Shown: piece by piece, positions 16,828-25,000 of the stretch
Position numbering within the stretch: position 1 is the stretch's first letter
Layout: each line of letters opens with the position of its first letter
From: RHKX01 sp963823275
GTDB taxonomy: Bacteria; Actinomycetota; Thermoleophilia; Solirubrobacterales; 70-9
Assembly (NCBI GenBank): GCA_963823275.1
Contig: CAWGKW010000002.1
Coordinates: 930,001-994,000 of the forward strand
Direction of reading: 5' to 3'
Length of the DNA stretch: 64,000 nucleotides
Notes under the pieces: model-generated
Seen by the model: the letters and a program-made list of their open reading frames with translations, nothing else
Database searches by the model: none
Told to the model about the DNA's origin: nothing
Position numbers and translations under genes: made by a program

Positions 16828-17841
16828 ATGCCCGAGAGCAACCGCCGCTACCTGCTTCACCAGCGTCCCTCCGGACGCGTCGACGCCGATACGTTCGAGC
16901 TCGTAACCGAGCCCGTCCCCGAGATCGGCGAGGGTGAGGCGCTGGTCCGTACCGAGTACATCTCGGTGGATCCGACGAACCGCGGCTGGCTGAACGACAC
17001 CCCCACCTATCTGCCGCCGGTCGGCATCGGCGAGGTCGTCCGCGCCGGGGGTCTCGGCCGGGTCGTCAAGTCCAACCATCCCGCCTACGAGGTGGGGAAG
17101 CTGGTGCAGGGCCTGATCGGATGGCAGGAGTGGTTCGTCGCCTCCGATACCGCTCCGCTGATGCCCGTGACCGAGGTTCCTGGCGTCGAATCCCCGAGCG
17201 CCTACCTGGGCGTCCTCGGGATGACGGGGCTCACGGCCTGGGTCGGGATCCACGAGATCGGCAAGCCGAAGGAGGGGGAGACGGTCGTCGTCTCCGCCGC
17301 CGCGGGCGCGGTCGGCTCGATCGCCGGGCAGCTCGCGAAGTCCTACGGAGCCCGGGTGGTCGGAATCGCCGGGGGGCCGGAGAAGTGCGCCCTGCTCACC
17401 GAGGCGCTCGGCTTCGATGCCGCCGTCGACTACAAGGCGGCAGACTGGCGACAGAAGCTGATCGAGGCGACGCCCGACGGAATCGACGTGGACTTCGAGA
17501 ACGTCGGTGGCGAGATAATGGAGCTGGTCATCGGCCGGCTCAACCAGAACGCTCGAGTTGCCCTCTGCGGCCTGATCTCCGGCTACAACTCCGACGATCT
17601 GCCCCCGGGTCCGAGGACGATCGGCAACGTGCTGATCAAGCGGGCCACGATCCAGGGCTTCATCGTGCTCGATCACTTCCACCAGGCACCTGAGGCGGGA
17701 GCCGAGATCGGCGGGCTCATGGCCGCGGGCAAGATCGAGGCGCTCGAGACGGTGATCGAGGGCTTCGAGCGTCTGCCCGAGGCGCTCAACATGCTCTTCG
17801 ACGGTGCCAACACGGGCAAGCTCTCGGTCAAGATCGCCTGA
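16828..17841 (+). CDS. NADP-dependent MDR oxidoreductase (enoyl/alkenal reductase-like)
   Basis: 337 residues from ATG 16828, preceded by a GAGGAG-like site. Zinc-free medium-chain reductase of the CurA/leukotriene-B4-dehydrogenase type: RYLLHQRPSGRVDADTFELV, the substrate-side EYISVDPTNRGWL, and the nucleotide-binding stretch VVSAAAGAVGSIAGQLAKSYG followed by RVVGIAGGPEKCALL and DFENVGGEIME. Family members reduce the double bond of alpha,beta-unsaturated carbonyls with NADPH. It stands alone between two stem-loops. Confidence 0.88.
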   Translation: MPESNRRYLLHQRPSGRVDADTFELVTEPVPEIGEGEALVRTEYISVDPTNRGWLNDTPTYLPPVGIGEVVRAGGLGRVVKSNHPAYEVGKLVQGLIGWQEWFVASDTAPLMPVTEVPGVESPSAYLGVLGMTGLTAWVGIHEIGKPKEGETVVVSAAAGAVGSIAGQLAKSYGARVVGIAGGPEKCALLTEALGFDAAVDYKAADWRQKLIEATPDGIDVDFENVGGEIMELVIGRLNQNARVALCGLISGYNSDDLPPGPRTIGNVLIKRATIQGFIVLDHFHQAPEAGAEIGGLMAAGKIEALETVIEGFERLPEALNMLFDGANTGKLSVKIA

Positions 17842-17858
17842 GCCCCATTTCGAGTTGG

Positions 17859-17887
17859 CAGAAACCGGCTGCAGCAGCCGGTTTCTG
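17859..17887 (+). terminator. Long stem-loop after the MDR gene
   Basis: CAGAAACCGGCTGC at 17859-17872 is followed by its reverse complement ending at 17887, giving at least 12 paired bases with a tight loop. It begins about 17 bases past the stop. No T-run follows, but the stem strength and position fit a terminator. Confidence 0.7.
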
Positions 17888-18013
17888 ACACTTCGCGGGT
17901 CTCGGCGGCGTCTTCTCCGGCCCGCCGCGGAGGTCGGCCCAACGCGGTAGCGACTAGTTTCCGGTCTCGCTCCGGTCGGATGGGTGAGAAGCAAAAGACA
18001 AGGAGAGCGATAC

Positions 18014-19015
18014 GTGGGTGAGCTAAGCAGCAATGGGCTGGCGATCGAGGTCAGCGGACTGGTCAAGTCGTTCGGGGAGGTCCGCGCCCTCGACGGCGTT
18101 GATCTCGAGGTAGCCGCGGGCACGGTTCTCGGTGTGCTCGGGCCCAACGGCGCGGGCAAGACGACCGCGGTGCGCGTGCTCACGACGTTGCTCGCCCCCG
18201 ATGCCGGTTCGGCCCGCGTGCTCGGGCTCGACGTCGTCGAGGATGCTCCATCCCTACGGGCCAAGATTGGCCTGGCGGGCCAGTATGCAGCCGTCGACGA
18301 GAACCTGACCGGCGTCGAGAACCTCGTGATGGTGGGCCGCCTCTATGGGATGCGGCGCGTCGACGCCAAGGTCCGGGCGGGCGAGCTGCTCGATCGATTC
18401 GGGCTCTCCGACGCTGGAGATCGGGTCGTCGGGACCTACTCCGGAGGCATGCGGCGGAGGCTCGACCTCTCCGCCGCCCTGGTCGCCCACCCCCCGGTGC
18501 TCTTCCTCGACGAGCCGACCACCGGCCTCGACCCGCGCAGCCGGCTCGAGCTCTGGGAGACGATCGAGGGCCTCGTCGCCGACGGCACCACCGTTCTGCT
18601 CACCACCCAGTACCTCGACGAGGCCGATCGGCTGGCCGACCGGATCGCGGTGATCGACAGCGGCAGGGTGATCGCCGACGGCACCTCCGATCAGCTCAAG
18701 GACAGGGTGGGTGGCGTCCGGGTCGAGGTCCACGTGACCGATCCGTCGACCACCGCGGCCGCCGCCGTCGCCCTGGCTCCGATGTCGAGCGACGAGCCTC
18801 TTGTGGAGGGTCACCGGGTCAGCGTCAGCGTGCTGAAGGAGGCGGGCACGATCATGGAGGCAGCTCGCCGCCTCGAACAGCGGGGCCTCGGCGCCGACGA
18901 CGTCGCGATCCGCAGGCCGACGCTGGACGACGTCTTCCTGACGCTGACCGGCCGCGAGATCAGCAGCGAGGCCGACGAGCAAACCGACGCCGAACGCGAG
19001 GAGGCCCCGGCATGA
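18014..19015 (+). CDS. ABC exporter ATPase, DrrA-like
   Basis: About 333 residues. GTG 18014 is chosen because AAGGAG lies about eight bases upstream; the open frame begins earlier. Motifs: Walker A GPNGAGKTT, signature YSGGMRRRLDLSAAL, Walker B LFLDEPTTGLDPRSR, then the DrrA-type C-terminal region ending RRPTLDDVFLTLTGRE. The DrrA subfamily powers export of drugs or lipids with a separate ABC-2 permease, here the next gene, which overlaps by four bases (ATGA). The substrate is not evident. The acidic tail (EADEQTDAEREEAPA) is typical. Confidence 0.88.
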   Translation: MGELSSNGLAIEVSGLVKSFGEVRALDGVDLEVAAGTVLGVLGPNGAGKTTAVRVLTTLLAPDAGSARVLGLDVVEDAPSLRAKIGLAGQYAAVDENLTGVENLVMVGRLYGMRRVDAKVRAGELLDRFGLSDAGDRVVGTYSGGMRRRLDLSAALVAHPPVLFLDEPTTGLDPRSRLELWETIEGLVADGTTVLLTTQYLDEADRLADRIAVIDSGRVIADGTSDQLKDRVGGVRVEVHVTDPSTTAAAAVALAPMSSDEPLVEGHRVSVSVLKEAGTIMEAARRLEQRGLGADDVAIRRPTLDDVFLTLTGREISSEADEQTDAEREEAPA

Positions 19016-19776
19016 GTCGCTTCGTTCCCGACACCCTGGTTCTGGCCGAGCGTAACGTCGTCCGCCTGCGCCGCTCACCTGACCTGCTGATCGGTTTCAC
19101 GATTCAGCCCGTCATGTTCGTGCTGCTCTTCGCCTTCGTCTTCGGCGGGGCAATCTCAACTCCGGGCTTCTCCTACATCGACTTCCTGATCCCTGGAATC
19201 ATCGTTCAGAACACCGCCTTCGGTGGGTTCGCGACCGCCCTGGGGCTGTCCGAGGACCTGACCAAGGGCCTGATCGATCGGTTTCGGTCGCTACCGACCT
19301 CGCGGTCATCCGTGCTCGCGGGGAGAACCCTCGCGGACGTGGTGACGAACTCGATCTCCGTGGTCATCCTCGTGATCACGGGCTTGATCATCGGATTCTC
19401 CTTCGGCACGAACGCCGCCGAGATCGCCGCGGGCTTCGGGCTCCTGCTGCTCTTCGGCTACGCGTTCTCCTGGATCTTCGCGCTGATCGGCATGTCGGTC
19501 TCTTCACCGGAGGCGGCCAACGGGATCGGATTCACGTTGATCTTCCCGATCACGTTCATCTCCTCGGCGTTCGTCCCGATCGAATCGATGCCGGCCGCAC
19601 TCCAGGAGTTCGCCGAGGTGAATCCGATCACGATCGTGGTCGACGCGATGCGGGCCCTGTGGCTGGGGGCGCCGGCGGGAAACAACATCTGGGGCGCGGT
19701 CGTCTGGTGTCTGGCGCTGGTCGCGATCTTCGCCCCCCTCGCCGTCCGCAAGTACAGGAAGGCGGCCACTGGCTGA
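19012..19776 (+). CDS. ABC-2 type exporter permease, DrrB-like
   Basis: 254 residues from ATG 19012. Six membrane segments with the ABC-2 features RSPDLLIGFTIQPVMFVLLF, a central FRSLPTSRSSVLAGRTLADV, and the conserved ISSAFVPIESMPAALQEFAEVNPIT near the fifth helix. It forms the membrane half of the exporter with the preceding ATPase. The C-terminus ends in a short basic tail (RKYRKAATG). About 30 bases separate it from the patatin gene, which may be cotranscribed. Confidence 0.87.
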   Translation: MSRFVPDTLVLAERNVVRLRRSPDLLIGFTIQPVMFVLLFAFVFGGAISTPGFSYIDFLIPGIIVQNTAFGGFATALGLSEDLTKGLIDRFRSLPTSRSSVLAGRTLADVVTNSISVVILVITGLIIGFSFGTNAAEIAAGFGLLLLFGYAFSWIFALIGMSVSSPEAANGIGFTLIFPITFISSAFVPIESMPAALQEFAEVNPITIVVDAMRALWLGAPAGNNIWGAVVWCLALVAIFAPLAVRKYRKAATG

Positions 19777-19808
19777 ACCGCGAGGCCGGGTGGGCGTACG
19801 ATCAGACG

Positions 19809-20951
19809 ATGCCGCTCGCCGAGCAGCCGAAGCCGACCGACCGATTCCGGATCCTATCCGTCGACGGAGGTGGAATCCGGGGCCTGATCCCGGCCCTGAT
19901 CATCGCTGACGTCGAGAGGCGCCTGCAGATGCGGGCCGGGGAGGACGCTCGAATCTCCGACTACTTCCACCTGTTCGCGGGAACCTCGACCGGTGGGCTG
20001 ATCGCGCTCGCCCTGACCGCCCCCGATCCCGCCCGGCCCGATCGCCCGCGGGTCAGCGCCGACGAGCTCGCGGCCCTCTACGTCGAGGACGGCCCGATGA
20101 TCTTCGACCGGACGCTGTGGCAGCGCCTCAGGACCGTCTGGGGCTTCACGGGGCCGAAGTACTCATCGGAGCCGCTGCGGGCGGCGGTTGGGAGGCGGCT
20201 CGGCGAGACGGAGCTGGCCGAGGCTCTGCGCGAGGTCGTCATCCCCTCCTACGACATGACCGGGCGCGAGCCGTTCTTCTTCAAGCGCTGGCGGGCAAGG
20301 CAGGCGGTGAGCCCGGCGGCCCCGCCGTCGGAGAGCCGCAACAACCCCATCGTCGACGCCGCCCTCGCGACCGCCGCCGCCCCGACCTACTTTCCGTCCC
20401 ACGAGCTCGGCGGGCGAGCGTTGATCGACGGTGGGGTCTTCGCCGCCAACCCCGTGGTCGCGGCGATCACGGAGGCGCTGAAGCGGACCGAGAGCCCGGG
20501 GCGATTGAGCATCGAGGACCTGCTCGTCGTCTCGATCGGCACGGGACTTCACGAGCAGGGCTACGGGGCCGATCGGGTGAGACGGTGGGGCAAGCTCGGC
20601 TGGATCCTTCCCCACGGGGACGATCCCCCGATACTCGGGGCGGTTCTCGACGGCGCCTCCGACGGCGCCGATCACTGGGCCCACATGCTTCTCAACCACG
20701 TCCCCGGCGCCGAGCCACCGACCTCCGGTGAGACCGGCCAGGGGCCGCGTTACTTCCGTATGCAGGTGCCGCTGGAGGAGTCGATCCCCCTTGACGATGC
20801 CAGCGCGGCGGCGCTGACCGGATCCCTCCCCGCTGCCGCGGCTGCCCTGATCGCCGCTCGCGAGGGGGAGCTCGATGAGATCGTCGAGCGGCTGCTGCGC
20901 GTCGGGCCGCTCCCACCGGACCCGCCGCCGGAACCCGCAGAATCCCGCTAG
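19809..20951 (+). CDS. Patatin-like phospholipase
   Basis: About 380 residues from ATG 19809 (MPLAEQPKPTDRFRILSVDG). The catalytic elements are intact: oxyanion loop DGGGIRGLIPAL, nucleophile elbow GTSTGG with the serine, and the aspartate of IDGGVFAANP. The C-terminal third is typical of plant-like bacterial patatins (LLVVSIGTGLHEQGYG, WAHMLLNHV). It presumably hydrolyses acyl chains of membrane lipids in the cytosol. No nucleotide cyclase or other CBASS component lies nearby, so a housekeeping lipase is the default call. Confidence 0.87.
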   Translation: MPLAEQPKPTDRFRILSVDGGGIRGLIPALIIADVERRLQMRAGEDARISDYFHLFAGTSTGGLIALALTAPDPARPDRPRVSADELAALYVEDGPMIFDRTLWQRLRTVWGFTGPKYSSEPLRAAVGRRLGETELAEALREVVIPSYDMTGREPFFFKRWRARQAVSPAAPPSESRNNPIVDAALATAAAPTYFPSHELGGRALIDGGVFAANPVVAAITEALKRTESPGRLSIEDLLVVSIGTGLHEQGYGADRVRRWGKLGWILPHGDDPPILGAVLDGASDGADHWAHMLLNHVPGAEPPTSGETGQGPRYFRMQVPLEESIPLDDASAAALTGSLPAAAAALIAAREGELDEIVERLLRVGPLPPDPPPEPAESR

Positions 20952-21115
20952 AGACGGGGCCGATCGCCAGGGGAAGCCGGTCCGTTCGCCCCCGACGCGG
21001 TTAGGTATCCAGCCGATTCGTCCTGGGTAGTCGTCACGGATGCCGGGCGGCGGAGCCGCAAATAGGTTGGTCCCGTTGCTTGAACGCCCGCCAGGGCCCT
21101 ACCGGGAGGATGAGA

Positions 21116-22711
21116 ATGAGCGACGAGGGATCCGAGCAGGCCCCGACAAGTGAGCCCGCCGAGGACGGTCAGCCGCCCGAGGAGAACAAGCCGAAGCGAT
21201 TCCCCACCGCGTTCACCGTGCTGGCCATCGTCCTGCTCGTCGTCTGGCTCGCATCGTTCGTGATCCCCGCGGGCAAGTACGAACTCGACCCGAAGACCGG
21301 CGGCCCCCTTCCCGCCTCCTATGAGGAGCTTCCGTCCTGCGGCGACGTCGACGGCAAGCAACCGTGTTCGGACCGGACGATCCTGCACCAGTTCAGCGAC
21401 CTCTGGGCATCTCCCACCGATGGCCTCTACGGCATCGAGAACGACAAGGGACTCGTCTCGGTCAACAACCGCGGTTATCTCTACGGCTCCGCGCAGATCT
21501 TCCTGTTCGTCCTCGCGATCGGTGCGTTCATCAGCGTGACGATGAAGACCGGAGCGATCCAGCGGGGGATCGGTCGGCTGGCGCTGCGCTTCAAGGACCG
21601 GCCGGCGGCTCTGATCATCGTGATCATGCTCGTCTTCGCGATCGGCGGCACGACCGAGGGGATGTGGGAGGAGACGCTCGGTTTCTTCGCGTTACTCGTG
21701 CCACTTGCGCTTGCGCTCGGATTCGATCGGATGACGGGCGCCGCGATGATCTTCTTCGGCGCCGGCACCGGTGTGCTCGCGTCGACTGTCAACCCGTTCG
21801 CGACCGGCGTCGCCTCCGACGCCGCCGGGATCGAGATCGGTGACGGGATCGGCCTGCGCCTGGCGATGTGGGTGGTCCTGGTGACCGTCGGGATCCTGTT
21901 CGTCCTTCGCTACGCGTTTCGCGTCCGCAACGACAACACGAAGTCGGTGATGGGCCTCGAGGGGATGGAGAGCGGCGGGCTGCGGATGGCCGACGAGGCG
22001 ATCGGCGACGTCGAGCCGCTGACGAGCCGCCACAAGGTGATCCTCACCCTGTTCTTCGCGGCCTTCGCGATCATGATCTACGGCTTCATTCCGTGGCCCG
22101 ACATCTGGGACACGATCTTCGGCGCCGACTTCCCGCTGCCGGTCTTCAACTCCTTCTACTTCGCGCAGGCGACGGTTCTGTTCATCGTCGTGGCGATCGT
22201 GATCGGGCTGATCGACAGGCTCGGCGAGAAGGGAACGGTCGACGCCATCATCATGGGCGCCGGCGAGTTCCTCGGCGCGGCTCTGATCATCGTCCTCGCC
22301 CGCGCGGTGACCGTGGTGATGAAGAACACCTACATCACCGACACCATCCTGCATTGGACCGAGAGCGCCGTGACGGATCTCAGCGGCGGCGTCTTCGCGT
22401 CGGTCGCGATCCTCGTGAACCTGCCGATCGCCTTCCTGGTGCCGTCCTCGTCGGGTCATGCGGCGCTGGTGATGCCGATCCTCGGGCCCCTGGCGGACTT
22501 CGCCGACGTGCCCAGGTCGCTCTCGGTCACCGCCTACCAGACGGCGTCGGGCCTGGTGAATCTGATCACCCCGACCTCGGTGGTGATCATGGGTGGACTG
22601 ACCCTCTCGAAGATCGGCTACGACCGGTATCTGCGGTTCGCGATCCCCTATTTCCTGATCCTGCTGGTGCTCAGCATGGCGTTCATGTTCATCGGCTCGG
22701 CGATCGGATGA
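21116..22711 (+). CDS. YfcC-family transporter of the arginine deiminase operon
   Basis: About 531 residues. ATG 21116 has GGGAGG six bases upstream and is preferred to the TTG/ATG codons before it. After a polar acidic N-terminus come about 12 membrane segments, with IGGTTEGMWEETLGFFALLVP, GAGTGVLASTVNPFATGVAS and VPSSSGHAALVMPILGPLADF, all hallmarks of the YfcC/DcuC-like carriers. In other bacteria such genes sit in arc operons and act as arginine/ornithine exchangers or peptide/arginine uptake systems. It leads the cluster arcA-arcB-P-ATPase-arcC, so a role in supplying arginine or removing ornithine is likely (inference). Confidence 0.85.
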   Translation: MSDEGSEQAPTSEPAEDGQPPEENKPKRFPTAFTVLAIVLLVVWLASFVIPAGKYELDPKTGGPLPASYEELPSCGDVDGKQPCSDRTILHQFSDLWASPTDGLYGIENDKGLVSVNNRGYLYGSAQIFLFVLAIGAFISVTMKTGAIQRGIGRLALRFKDRPAALIIVIMLVFAIGGTTEGMWEETLGFFALLVPLALALGFDRMTGAAMIFFGAGTGVLASTVNPFATGVASDAAGIEIGDGIGLRLAMWVVLVTVGILFVLRYAFRVRNDNTKSVMGLEGMESGGLRMADEAIGDVEPLTSRHKVILTLFFAAFAIMIYGFIPWPDIWDTIFGADFPLPVFNSFYFAQATVLFIVVAIVIGLIDRLGEKGTVDAIIMGAGEFLGAALIIVLARAVTVVMKNTYITDTILHWTESAVTDLSGGVFASVAILVNLPIAFLVPSSSGHAALVMPILGPLADFADVPRSLSVTAYQTASGLVNLITPTSVVIMGGLTLSKIGYDRYLRFAIPYFLILLVLSMAFMFIGSAIG

Positions 22712-22742
22712 TCGGACCCGGCCGGCATCGAAAGGAGAGACC

Positions 22743-23972
22743 ATGTCGTTAGGCGTTCATTCAGAGGTCGGCAAGCTTCGCAAGGTGATCGTCCACCGGC
22801 CCGGGCTCGAGCAGCGACGGCTGACCCCCGAGAACGCGGAGGAGCTGCTCTTCGACGACGTGATCTGGGTCCGTGAGGCCAAGGTCGAGCATGCGGCGTT
22901 CGTCGAGGTGATGAAGGAGCGCGGGGTGGAGGTCTTCGATGCCGAGGATCTGCTCGCCGAGACGCTGGCTGAGCCGGCCGGCAGGGAATGGCTCCTCGAT
23001 CAGGTCCTCGACGAGCGCCAGGTCGGTCAGTACCTGGCCCGGAGCGGCCGCGTCTGGGCGGCATCGGCCTCCGCCAAGGAGGTCGCCGACTTCCTGATCG
23101 GTGGGATGACGAAGGAGGATCTCGAAGGCGGGGCGGGCCTGTTCTGGAGCTCCGCCGGGCCGCTGGACATGGTGTTGCCGCCGTTGCCCAACTTCCTCTT
23201 CCAGCGCGATCCCTCCTCATGGATCTACAACGGCGTGACCATCAACCCGATGACCAAGCCGGCCCGCCGTCCCGAGACGGCCATCATGGAGGCCATCTAC
23301 CGGTTCCACCCGATGTTCCGCGCCGACGGCGGGGTCAACATCTGGTTCGGCGGCGCCGAGCAGGACTGGGGCCGCTGCACGATCGAGGGAGGTGACGTCG
23401 AGACGATCGGTAACGGGGCCGTGATGATCGGAATGGGCGAGCGGACGAGTCCGCAGTCGGTCGGAATCCTGGCCCGCAACCTCTTCCAGCACGACGCCGC
23501 AAGGCTCGTTCTCGCGGTCAAGCTGCCGCCGTCGCGCTCATACATGCATCTCGACACGGTGATCACGATGGTCGATCGGGACGCGGTGACGCTGTATCCG
23601 GCCGTCGTCAACGACGACGTTCAGATCTGGGCGCTTCGCCCGGGCGAGGAGAGGAGCTCACTCCCGGTGGTCGAGCCCTTCAAGGGCAACGTCATCGACG
23701 CCCTGGAGCACGCACTCGAGATCGACGGGATCCGCGTCATCCCGACCGGTGGAGACTCCGCCGAGATGGCCCGCGAGCAATGGGACGATGGCAACAACGT
23801 CGTCTGTCTCGAGCCCGGCGTCGTCGTCGCCTACGAGCGCAACGTCGACACCAACACCAGGCTGCGCAAGGAGGGGATCGAGGTGATCACGATCGACGGC
23901 TCCGAGCTCGGTCGTGGTCGCGGGGGCTCCCACTGCATGACCTGCCCGATCGAACGAGAGGCGGCCTACTAG
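22743..23972 (+). CDS. arcA: Arginine deiminase
   Basis: 409 residues from ATG 22743 behind AAGGAGAG. Converts arginine to citrulline and ammonia. The catalytic residues of the guanidino-modifying fold are all visible: Asp in NFLFQRDPS, Glu and Asp in CTIEGGDVE, His in SYMHLDTVITM, and the nucleophile Cys (about residue 398) in GRGGSHCMTCP. The N-terminal signature GVHSEVGKLRKVIVHRPGLE is typical. First enzyme of the fermentative arginine pathway and cotranscribed with arcB two bases downstream. Confidence 0.96.
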   Translation: MSLGVHSEVGKLRKVIVHRPGLEQRRLTPENAEELLFDDVIWVREAKVEHAAFVEVMKERGVEVFDAEDLLAETLAEPAGREWLLDQVLDERQVGQYLARSGRVWAASASAKEVADFLIGGMTKEDLEGGAGLFWSSAGPLDMVLPPLPNFLFQRDPSSWIYNGVTINPMTKPARRPETAIMEAIYRFHPMFRADGGVNIWFGGAEQDWGRCTIEGGDVETIGNGAVMIGMGERTSPQSVGILARNLFQHDAARLVLAVKLPPSRSYMHLDTVITMVDRDAVTLYPAVVNDDVQIWALRPGEERSSLPVVEPFKGNVIDALEHALEIDGIRVIPTGGDSAEMAREQWDDGNNVVCLEPGVVVAYERNVDTNTRLRKEGIEVITIDGSELGRGRGGSHCMTCPIEREAAY

Positions 23973-23974
23973 CC

Positions 23975-24970
23975 ATGTACAACCTGCGCAACCGGAGCTT
24001 CCTCAAGGAGATCGACTTCAGCCGCGATGAGCTGCTGCACCTGCTGGCGCTCTCACAGGCGCTGAAGACGGCGAAATACGCCGGCAACGAGGTGCAACGG
24101 CTCACCGGCAAGGAGATCGCGTTGATCTTCGAGAAGAGCTCGACCCGGACCCGCTGCGCCTTCGAGGTCGCTGCCTTCGATCAGGGAGCGCACGTCACCT
24201 ACCTCGATCCGACCGGCTCGCAAATGGGTCACAAGGAGTCGATCGCCGACACCGCGCAGGTGCTCGGGCGCATGTTCGACGGGATCGAGTACCGCGGCTC
24301 CGGGCAGGAGAACATCGAGGAGCTCGCCCACCACGCCGGTGTCCCGGTCTACAACGGGCTGACCAACGAGTGGCACCCCACCCAGATGCTGGCCGATTTC
24401 CTGACGATGCACGAGCGGACCAACAAGCCCTACGACGAGATCGCCTACGCGTTCGTCGGCGACGGCCGCTTCAACATGGGGCGGTCCCTGCTGATCATGG
24501 GGGCGCTTCTCGGCTCCGACGTCCGGTTGATCACGCCGACCGAGTTGGGTCCTCCCGAGGACGTGGTTGAGTTGGCGCAGAAGCTGGCCGCCGTATCCGG
24601 CGCGCAGATCACGATCAGCCCCGACGTCACCGAGGTGGCGGGGGTCGACTTCATCCACACCGATGTCTGGGTCTCGATGGGTGAGCCGAAGGAGGTGTGG
24701 GCCGAGCGAGCCGACCTCCTGGCTCCCTACCAGGTGAACTCGGAGCTGCTCGCCGCGACCGACAACCCCAAGGTCAAGTTCATGCACTGCCTGCCCGCGT
24801 TCCACAACGCCGAGACGACCGTCGGTGCCGAGATCGCCGAGGCCACCGGCATGGCGACGGGCCTGGAGGTCTCCGACGACGTATTCCGCTCCCCTGCGAG
24901 CATCGTCTTCGACCAGGCTGAGAACCGACTGCACACGATCAAGGCGGTCCTGGTCGCGACCCTCGCGTGA
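23975..24970 (+). CDS. arcB: Ornithine carbamoyltransferase (catabolic context)
   Basis: 331 residues from ATG 23975, immediately after the arcA stop. Phosphorolyses citrulline to ornithine and carbamoyl phosphate in this context. Motifs: carbamoyl phosphate loop EKSSTRTRCAFE, HPTQ in GLTNEWHPTQMLADF, the ornithine loop DVWVSMGEP, and the HCLP loop in KFMHCLPAFH. The length is close to that of catabolic ArcB proteins. A longer open frame runs upstream inside arcA but is out of frame with it and not real. Confidence 0.95.
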   Translation: MYNLRNRSFLKEIDFSRDELLHLLALSQALKTAKYAGNEVQRLTGKEIALIFEKSSTRTRCAFEVAAFDQGAHVTYLDPTGSQMGHKESIADTAQVLGRMFDGIEYRGSGQENIEELAHHAGVPVYNGLTNEWHPTQMLADFLTMHERTNKPYDEIAYAFVGDGRFNMGRSLLIMGALLGSDVRLITPTELGPPEDVVELAQKLAAVSGAQITISPDVTEVAGVDFIHTDVWVSMGEPKEVWAERADLLAPYQVNSELLAATDNPKVKFMHCLPAFHNAETTVGAEIAEATGMATGLEVSDDVFRSPASIVFDQAENRLHTIKAVLVATLA

Positions 24971-25000
24971 CCTTCCGGCCGTGAGGCCCGGGGCGAGACT

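Noticed and set aside
19809..20951. Patatin gene as a CBASS antiphage effector
   Set aside because: No cyclase, ubiquitin-like or other CBASS gene is adjacent; neighbours are an exporter and the arginine operon.
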